DNA of 22,221 nucleotides from Hyphochytrium catenoides (taxonomy: Eukaryota > Sar > Hyphochytriomycetes > Hyphochytriales > Hyphochytriaceae), in NCBI GenBank assembly GCA_900088475.1, contig FLMG01001525.1, forward strand, positions 6,558-28,778, written 5' to 3'. The translations under genes and the position numbers were made by a program. Of this stretch, positions 1 through 7,812 are shown piece by piece. Each line of letters starts with the position of its first letter. Position 1 is the first letter of the stretch. A model generated the notes under the pieces. The model made no database searches and was not told the DNA's origin. It worked only from the letters and a program-made list of their open reading frames with translations.

Positions 1-421
1 TGAACTCGGCAAGCGAAGGAACATAGACGGCAGCAGATATTGTCCCTGTCCACCTGACGCGCATAAAAAGAGAGATCTTGAGTAAAGGACAAGAAGATAA
101 GAACGGAATGCTGTGAGGAACGCATCGATCACCTCATTGCCATGGCTCTAAGGTTCTCAAGCCTATCTATAGAGCACTGTGTCACGATGGTGATCTCTTC
201 CAAGTCTCTTTCTCGATTGCTTTGCAACGCATGAAGGCGATAAACATGAGTTATCGGGGGAGAGAAGTCAAAAGAGAACTTGATGCTTCTTAACAAAGCA
301 GGGCATTCCTGTTTTCCTTTTCCTCTTGCCTTGGCTTCAGCTCTGAACAGGGAAGATCCTCTAGATGTCTAGTTACAAGATAAAAGGACATTCTTCAGTT
401 AAAAAAGAGGGGACAGCATTG
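1..421. other. 3' flank of the WW-domain membrane protein gene; no gene seen
   Basis: This stretch lies beyond the stop codon of the minus-strand WW gene (stop at 422-424) and runs to the window edge. I see no exon with good splice sites or a convincing reading frame on either strand. It presumably holds the 3' untranslated region of that gene. No AATAAA is visible on the minus strand here, so the polyadenylation site is not placed. Confidence 0.4.
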
Positions 422-1601
422 CTAAACTAAACTGGCAGTTGGATCGCAGAAGTCATCCCCGGTCGCCCAGGGCTGTTGTTCCTTAGAATAATCCGGCGTT
501 CAAAAGAGTCAGAATGTAGAGAACATGACATAGGCCAAGACGTGCAGAAACTCATGTCTAGCAAGGTAAGCAGCTGCCTTGCTCTTACCATCAACCTTAT
601 ATACTGACGCAGCCAAGGTACTGCCTTTCGTCCTTGCCTTAGAAGGCCATTACGTAGCCTTTGTCGCTTTGGAGTGAGGAGCAGATAGAATAAAGCACAA
701 GAGGGAATGAAGAGGACCATGCGGAGGGCAAACGCTGACTTGTCCCGCTTATCATCCCTTATCTCACTGTAGCTCTGAGAAGCAAGCCCAATGGGACCCA
801 GAATAACATACGCCAGGAATAAGATCTAAGGCAAAAACAATGGCAGTGAGCAGAAACATCACTCATGCAACTACGTTTCCTCTCTCCCTGTCCACACACG
901 GTCCTCTTCCCCGGTTCTTTCTCTTTCTCTCTTTCCCTTCTCCTTATTTGAGAGAACGATATGGCTAGTTGGCGTTTCCGCGGTTACACTTAGGTGAGCG
1001 TGCTCAATCTCTTTTATCCAAGTCTAAGGCTTACCTCGCAATTCCTAACCCACGACAGTCGGATCTCTTTTATCAACAGCCGTGCACGCTTTGTCGCTGC
1101 TTTAGGGCAGACGTTGGTGACAACCAGGAGAATGGGTAGGAGAAGCAAGGCTTTCGTCCAAAGAGCCTTTGCATGGAACTGAAAGAGAAGGAATCCTATG
1201 GCTCCCAGTATTAGTCCTCCCTAAGCAGTAACGTAAAATGCAGATCGACACCAAGTAGTGGAAGAATAGGAAGTATGTCAGTCTTCTACTGGCATGCTAA
1301 AATATTGTTAGCGCTGATCTACTTTCAACTGCACGGTCAGATGGACATGCCTGTCACCGATTGAGGCACAAATCAAGCCATGATCTTCATCTACCCCTCC
1401 TCCCTAGCTCTCCAAATGGTGTCATGATATCCCACCTGAGTCATATTGTGGGGCCACCCTCTAGGGCAAGGGCTCAAGCTCATGGGCTTCAGGTAGGTCT
1501 TGCGGAAAAGCAGCCATGGAGACAAGGTTATCGAGAAAACCTTCAACGATGGAAAGTCTGGGCCCCCATCTTCCAAGTCTCTGGGACCTCCTGAGCCATA
1601 C
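422..1601 (-). other. Membrane-spanning C-terminal exons 15-18 of the WW gene
   Basis: Exon 14 appears to end at TAA (1956-1958), but that TAA is inside a strong GTAAGG donor. Splicing there in phase 2 joins exactly to the exon at 1601, which needs one base. The following exons carry hydrophobic runs (ALLLLPILLVVTNVC; ILFLAYVILGPIGLA; MVLFIPSCALFYLLL) separated by Lys/Arg-rich loops, and the last exon gives the hydrophilic tail EQQPWATGDDFCDPTASLV. If exon 14 were instead terminal, these would be a separate membrane protein gene needing its own start in 1602-1955. The phase match argues for one gene. The last intron (482-588) has a competing acceptor at 551 that would give a 38-base intron and another ending. 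Confidence 0.6.
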
Positions 1602-4600
1602 CTAAGGAAGGATCACCGAAAAAAGAGGCATTAAGTAAGCTCGAACGCAAGGAACTGGTATAGACAGTGGTCGCAGTAGCAGAGCGAGTAGCAGAGAATT
1701 GAAAGACAAAGTAAGTACGTTAAGAAAGTAGACGGTAGAGGTCAAGTTTGACGAGCTATTCTTTGCATTAGGTTGACGGTCTACTGAGCATAAATGAAGG
1801 GTTTTCAGGGAATATCTCAAGCTGGAGCCAATAAAGGTAGCGCAGAGATTGTCAAGTCTCCGAACTGAATGGAAGGGAAAGCACAAGAGACATAAGGAAG
1901 ACCAGAGGAAGATAGAAGAGCAGAGTAGCCCCTCGGTCACGCATACGCCGCCACCTTACATCTCCATGGCCTCATAGTCATTGTCCGCGGCTTCATTGTC
2001 CTCTTCATCTCCACCTCTCTCTTCATCTTGCTCAAGATCACCACCACTACCTTCTCCTTTTAGGGTACAGAACGGGTGATTACAGGCAGGCGCCATCCAG
2101 AGTTTAATGGCAAAGAAAGATAATGGGAGGTCGATGCATCACTCTACACGTAGGAGAGTGTTTGGAAGGACAAAGATCAAAAGGAGCCTTTCGCACCTTC
2201 TCTTTCCGCATCACATTCACCCTCCTCTCCCTCTTCTTGATCAGCATCGGAAGTAGACGGAAAATCCGAGCCTCCAAGAATGGGTTCGGGAGAGAAAGCA
2301 GAGGAATCCTCTCCGTCAATACTAGCTTCCAGTGATTGCGAAGGCTGCTCCGGGCATTCCCACTCTGACGCTGAGGTGGTGATAAATAACATGCAGACAA
2401 AGGAAAATGGAGGCCGTCACAATCTACAGTGGTGTGAAGTAGCATTGGCCCTTTGCTAGGCCAGAAGAAGGATCATCTAGTGACATTAGTGTTTGGTGGG
2501 ATAAAGGAGTGAGTATAAGAGATGACAATGTGGGAAAGCACTGGCAAACGTTTGAATAGAGACTTAGGGAAGGTGGGAAGGTGGATCATACAATCTGCTT
2601 CGTCCGAGATCCCTGCAATTTGCACAAGGGGAGGAGGAGATGAGAGCGACGGAGAGGAGGATTAGCACGTGATGCATTGCATGCTTATGGGGATCTCTCG
2701 GTCTGACCGGTTATAATAACAACTTTCCGACTTCGGGAACCGCGCCGACGGGAATGGCGACGAACCTAGATCATGCACGTAGAAGTTTGTAAGAAAGGCT
2801 CGAGGAGGAAGGAAGAAGAGCTGTCTCGTCAGTTTGTAGAACAAAAAAACGAATGGTCAGCTCCAAAGTCAACAGCAGAAAGTATGCTGATGTCGCCCTG
2901 AGGGCAATTGCCATACGTACTGGACAAGCCAGAGAGAAGCAACATTTTAGGACGAAGCGAAAGTATCGGCTAGCGGAGCCAGAGAGCAAGACCGGAAAGA
3001 GCGAGGAACGCTTCATTAGAATTGCCAAGAGAGGCGCACCTTGCGGTTATAGTCTTGGTACCACGGCTGCCTAATCACGACCCAGTTTGGGCGTGGAGGG
3101 GGTACAGGAGGAGCAGGAGAGTAGCGTAGGCCGGAAGAAGGGTTTGGGGTAGTTGATAGAGCCAGTCCCATCGGTTGTGGATAGGGGGCTTGAGTGGCCC
3201 ACAAGGGCAAGTTTGGGTACCTCAAACCAGTGCTGATCTCATAGAAATATGTCTGTCCAGTCTTCAGGGCGGGGAAAGGAGTATCACTACTGGGGTAACA
3301 TGATGGAGACAAGAAGACGCAGAGCCTCTGCTGTCGAGTGCTTTGTTTGAAAAAGTGGCCCACGAAATAGAAATTTCAAGATAGGCTTTTCAGAAGGTTT
3401 CCCCTCTCGGAAGGTTGAGCTTTCCGTCATTTCAAGATCTTCACCAGCCGAAGACGAATCCTGAACAACAGCGTGTAACTACTATAATGTACAGACGGAC
3501 AGGAAAGGTAGTAGAGAAGGAGACTAAAGACCTCAGAGTCACTCCTTTCTTCCCATCCTGCAGGTAGAGTGTCTTCCACAGGCACAGCCACCGGAAGTCT
3601 GCGAGCTTCTGCAGCTAACTCTTCCATCTCCTGGAAGGTGCTCTCCGGCAGCTCCCAGTGCCTAGCTCCAAGAAATATTAGGGGAGATAGAGGCCAAGCA
3701 GAGGTAGAGTGAAGGGTCCAAAAGAAGTACGAAAGGGTGGATGGAAGTGGGTGAGAGCAGCGTGTACACATGAGCGCAAATACGTCAAGTAAGGAAAGCG
3801 AGGTAAAAAGGAAGAAGCAGGTCGGAGACTTTCAAGGCGACGCAACAAGGAAGAACCGCGTTCCCTTCCTATGGCTGTACAAAGGAGGAGAACCAATCTT
3901 ACGTGGTTCTCGTATTGTGGTCAACATAGTAAACCTTTCCTGACTGATGCAATACATAATCCGTGCACGGTCGCGTTTGGGCGTGCAATTGACAGTAGAA
4001 GACGAGAAAGTTAACGGTCATCGGTACATGTCTTCTTGTGGGAAGCTCTGAGATGCTTACCAAGGGGTCAATCCTTTGCTCCCAGCCTGGGAGAAGAGGA
4101 GGAGGAGCGGAAGGTGTCACACAGGGTAGGGGCGCGCTAGGAGACGTTGAAGTTGATAGAGAATCCAATTGCTGGTTCTGATACAGGAGCTGCTGCACGC
4201 GTTGCTCTCCCGTCTTCTCCTCGTAGTATCGACGATTCGTTTCTCTTTTGTCCACAATACGACTTGCTAGATTCGGAGGTAATTGCCAGTAGGTCTGACT
4301 GTTGGAGGGAGCCAAAAGAGAAGAGCGATGACAAGGGCAGGACCTCGCATTAGAGATATATGACAGGATGGGACGTCGCCGACAGCTATTAGTTCTCCTA
4401 CCGCGCGCGATGATCAACATAATAAGTCCTCTGGGTCTGTACGGGACGGAGGCCAATGGCCAGCCATAAAGAGGAGTGTCATTGAGAGATATGAACCGCA
4501 TGACCACACGAGTAGGCAAGACACCACTAAAAGATTGTTTTCTCTGCTAGAAGGTTGCTAGTGACTAGTATGATGTGAGAGCAGCCATGCAGGCAGAAAC

Positions 4601-6070
4601 AACAGAAACAGCTAAAAAGGAGCATAAGAAATGCAAGGCAGCGCATAGAAGAGGTCTGGAGGAGAAAGGGGCTAGCCGCAGTGCACTGGTAGCATTCAGT
4701 CCATGTGCAATAAGCAGCGGTACAAACTCTTGCGAAGAATAACAAGAAGCAGCACTTACTCTTGGGTCCGATCTCTCTTCTATATGAGGAGGTAACCTCA
4801 CTACCGGCGCAGGAGGACTCTGATTGACGGAGGCATCGGCGGACTGGAGGATGGACTGGAGAATGTGCTCAGGGAGATCCCAGTAGGTTTGGCTATCGAG
4901 AACGAGAGAGAAAGAATGTAGAGCGTTAGGAGCAACAGCAGAGGGCAGTAGACGACAATGAAAACGTTAGGTCGCCACCTACCGAGCGTTATGGTCCACA
5001 TAGAATCTTCTCCCGGTCTAAGGAGCACATGCCAGTGGAGGGACGCGAAAGAGCAGACCCGTCAGCATACAACTAGACTGGACAGATAAAGAGAGGATGA
5101 GGGGAGAGGGGATACAAAGCAGCGTACATTTGGGTCAGTCTTCTCTTCCCACCCTGGAGGAAGGCGGAAAGATTGCGTCGGGCGCCTGATAGCTGAGGTT
5201 CTCTGAGCCTGGAGCTGACGCTGGCGTTCATGGTCCACCAGTTGCTGGGCCTCGCTGGGCAGCTCCCAGTGGGTCTCGCTAGATGTTGTCCGCAATGGCA
5301 GAAGATTGGGAAGAAGGAATAGAAGGTCAGGATGTTTCTCTTTTCTAACTTTCCTACTGTCTGTTGGACTAGAGCTGGCTTTCTCGGTACCCCAAACTTG
5401 CTGATCGTTGCTTTGGCTGCTTGCCTGTCGCTTCCCACGTGCAGTCTCTATCATCTTTGGCTGCCTTACCTTCTGTTATGGTCGACAAAGTAGCTTCTTC
5501 CGGTCTAAACAATCAGAAAACGTACGCAGGGACAAATCAGATGATCCAAGCGCTGTTATCAGTCAACAATACTTGCAACGAATCAAGGCACCAGGACGAG
5601 GAGGAGGAGTCTACAAAGTACGCTGAATGGTGCTGTGCCCGAAGGAACAAGGAAACAGCATATATGTCTCACTTGACGGTCTACCCTCCGCTCCCAACCC
5701 GGCGGCAAGTCTGGCGGGCCCGGACTAACTTCTTCGCTCTCGTAAGCCGAAGAGGTGACATCCTTATAGGCGAAAGAAGCAGGGAAAGAAGAGGAGTAAG
5801 AGAAAGAGAAAGAGTTTCTATTTGAAGGAGTAGCGGAGGATAGAGCGCAAGCACACGGCAACAGAAGGGAAGCCAGTTGGTAAGGCATCAGAATCCCCTT
5901 ATCGAGGCCTGAGGAAGAAAGAATTTCAGGGGATAGAGAGAAGAGGTGAACGAGGAAAAGATGGGCAAGTCGGGACGGACAAGGTGAACAGCACACGTCA
6001 TATCAAATAAGAGAGTGAGAGCAAGAGAACGTATTATGAGACCGAATGTGTGTGTGTGTGATGGCGAAAT

Positions 6071-6108
<38 letters not shown>

Positions 6109-6747
6109 GGGGAGGGCTCTGCAGACTATTAGGCGAGAATAAAGCAATACGACGAATGCAGCAAGACAGAGGAGGTAGACAAAGCCCTAGAAAGAGAGCA
6201 TGCTTATCATTAGCTTAGGGCATCTCCATACCGGCACGACAGGGCTAAAGGCTAAATCCCGATCAGACTGTAAGAGCACGATAGATAAGGGCCAACACCA
6301 CTTAGATTCTCTTAGTGAGAGCTTAGGAGCAAGGAGAGCAAACAAATAGAGGATGAAAGAGAGAGAGAGAGACATCGAGTTGAAGAGAGAGAGTGAAGAG
6401 GAAGAGACAGAAGAGAGAGGAGAGAGCGAGAGGCAGAGAGCGAGAGAGAGAGAGAGAGAGGGACGGAGATAGGGAAGCAGAAAGCGCACGCGCGCGAGAG
6501 AGAGAATCGACAGTGGACAGGTATGGGGAAGGTCAGAGGAGGGCGAGGAGGATCCAGACGGACGCGAAGGATCGGAATAGGACAAGGAGCGCGTGAGACT
6601 TCGCAGAGCTTGATGCTAGTTGAGCAAGAAGGACGAGCTTCTTAACATATCAACCTGAGGAGGCTGCATCGTATGCCCGACATTGTGCACGGCATAGCCA
6701 GTGGGTGAGGCCGGAGGCTGCTCCACTTGGCTGGAGCAGGCACCCAT
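422..6747 (-). CDS. Five-WW-domain protein with acidic linker and C-terminal membrane segments
   Basis: An 18-exon model gives ~708 residues. Exons from 5' to 3': 6747-6655, 5762-5673, 5632-5598, 5278-5128, 5017-4983, 4892-4760, 4436-4402, 4298-4061, 3943-3903, 3661-3532, 3261-3040, 2919-2874 (tentative), 2370-2197, 2056-1960, 1601-1436, 1178-1035, 825-589, 481-422. All phases agree and the total is divisible by three. The N-terminus MGACSS fits N-myristoylation (Gly2, Ser6) plus palmitoylation (Cys4). WW domains lie at about 50-80, 112-142, 168-198, 259-290 and 316-346, a Pro-rich stretch at ~375-387 and a strongly acidic linker at ~425-506. Hydrophobic segments at ~572-586, 611-625 and 646-660 suggest a multi-pass membrane region. 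WW domains bind proline-rich ligands, so a membrane-tethered scaffold is inferred. No full-length relative is recognised. Least certain are exons 12 and 18 and whether an exon is missed in the 892-base first intron. Confidence 0.72.
2874..2919 (-). other. Tentative exon 12 of the WW gene, YVWQLP half-WW
   Basis: Exon 11 ends in phase 0 and exon 13 starts needing one base, so an exon of that phase should lie between 3039 and 2371. This 46-base candidate follows a strong pyrimidine tract and CAG acceptor, reads YVWQLPSG and ends before GTTGAC. It resembles the TYW-x-LP half of the other WW domains and follows WYQDYNRK at the end of exon 11, so it could close a degenerate sixth WW domain. A rival of the same length and phase lies at 2779-2824. 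Confidence 0.35.
3205..5711 (-). other. Array of five WW domains, each split by introns at the same places
   Basis: Each domain starts with an LPxGW-type half at the 3' end of one exon, followed by a phase-0 intron. A micro-exon of 35 bases (41 in WW4) then carries the YYVDHN-type strand, and after a phase-2 intron comes the (Q)TYW-x-LP half. WW2 (LPPGWEEKTDPN then TGRRFYVDHNAR, QTYWDLP) and WW4 keep both tryptophans. WW1 keeps both tryptophans but reads VDSSSS where the others have VDHN. WW3 reads LPPHIEER, so its first Trp is Ile. WW5 (TGQTYFYEISTGLRYPNLP) lacks the second Trp and the second intron. Linkers of 30-60 residues carry Gln/Arg-rich and Pro-rich tracts. The regular split implies duplication of an exon-intron unit within the gene. 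Confidence 0.8.
6047..6106. repeat. Adjacent TG and AG microsatellites
   Basis: A (TG)n run at about 6047-6060 is followed by a perfect (AG)17 run at 6073-6106. Both lie in the first intron of the minus-strand WW gene, so the sense transcript carries a CT/CA-rich run. Likely slippage-generated simple repeats. Confidence 0.95.
6356..6512. repeat. Imperfect GA-rich tract
   Basis: A long purine-rich stretch made mostly of GA/AGAGAC variants, including a pure run at about 6442-6461 and a short CGCGCG near 6488, in the first intron of the WW gene. Apparent open frames here translate as Arg-Glu or Leu-Ser repeats and are not genes. Confidence 0.9.
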
Positions 6748-7009
6748 TAGACTTTCAGCGGTTCGGCAATTGCCCGAGTGCGCGGCTTGCCTTCTAGCTC
6801 TTGTGACAGCTCCAGAATGACCAAGCTTCGCTGTCACACATAGAGCAGATGCCGTCAGAGGTCAGGTTACAATGTCAGAAGCTGTAAGCCGGAAGTAAAG
6901 CTGCGGATTGTGTCCGTGCCTCCTTCTGCTGGCACGAACTCAAAAGATGTGAGCCGTACAATATGACAAAAAGAGAGACGTACAACAGAGAGAGAGAAAG
7001 AGAGAGAGG

Positions 7010-7049
<40 letters not shown>

Positions 7050-7060
7050 AAGAGAGAGAC

Positions 7061-7106
<46 letters not shown>

Positions 7107-7812
7107 AGAGGCAAGAGAGAGACAGACAAGTGTAGGCGGTTGCCATCGCCTGACTTTGTGGCGAGGTGCTGCACAAGGAGCTGTGAGCCCGCCGTTGATG
7201 ATGCGCCAAAATCTTTATTCTTCAACTTTGCGTCGCCTATCATGAATAAACAAGCTCATTTACAGTAGGATCCTCAACAGGAATAGCCTTTATCAGCAAT
7301 CCAGCCGTTTTGCTGACAGATTCTTCTTCTTATGTCGCCTCTGAAGAGCTCTCTGAAGACACAGAAGAAAGCAGAGAAAGCTCAGAGAGAGAGAAGACGA
7401 GAGACGGAACAGCAGTAGAGGAGCAGAGCAAAAGTTCAATGGCACTTTGGGAAGAGAACAGCAGGAGAGGAGAAGAGCAGATAAGAAAGGCACTTCGGGA
7501 AGAGAAAGGAGAGTTTTATTAGGTAGCGTCAGGGTTAGAGCTACGGAAGATCAGCAGCAGGAAGGACTCCAAACGGTGGTGCAGTCCTCCTCCTCCTGAA
7601 GACGTAGTCCTCCATCAACACAGAGGCAAACGTAATAGGTAGAAGCTTTTTTGACCAGCGGCGGCTGCTACCGGGCACTACGTCACACTCAAGCAAGGAG
7701 CGGGATGACGTAGGAGAAGTGTTTTTTGAAGAGCACGTCGGTCGAGCTAGTAAGGCAACTAGAAAGACAGACATAGGACAAAACGAGCTGAAATAATTCT
7801 CACATTTGTCTT
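6748..7812. promoter_or_regulatory. Shared upstream region of two head-to-head genes
   Basis: The 1065 bases between the two start codons contain no exon I can support, so they should hold both 5' untranslated regions and both promoters. The visible structure is the GA tract at 6980-7120 and a second purine-rich zone at about 7350-7520. No clear TATA box is assignable. An AATAAA on the minus strand near 7515 has no convincing gene in front of it. Confidence 0.45.
6980..7120. repeat. Long GA microsatellite in the divergent intergenic region
   Basis: About 140 bases of GA repeat with GGGA, AAAG and GAC interruptions, purine on the plus strand. It lies between the start codons of the WW gene (6747, minus) and the collagen-like gene (7813, plus). 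GA/CT tracts in such places can exclude nucleosomes or bind GAGA-type factors in other eukaryotes. A role here is only an inference. Confidence 0.9.

Noticed and set aside
509-550. Alternative last exon FLHVLAYVMFSTF for the WW gene
   Set aside because: It would need a 38-base intron and an acceptor without a pyrimidine tract; the acceptor at 482 gives a 107-base intron. Not fully excluded, since one 40-base intron is proposed in the same gene.
1602-1944. Minus-strand ATG at 1944 opening a signal-peptide-like frame (MRDRGATLLFYLPLVF)
   Set aside because: It lies only 12 bases after the apparent stop in exon 14, has no phase-compatible exit, and the region is pyrimidine-rich as expected of an intron.
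6047-7120. Repeats considered as a CRISPR-like array or satellite
   Set aside because: They are dinucleotide microsatellites without spaced unique sequences.
6963-7268. Arg-Glu and Leu-Ser repeat open frames over the GA tracts
   Set aside because: They are simple translations of a GA/CT microsatellite with no splice or start context.
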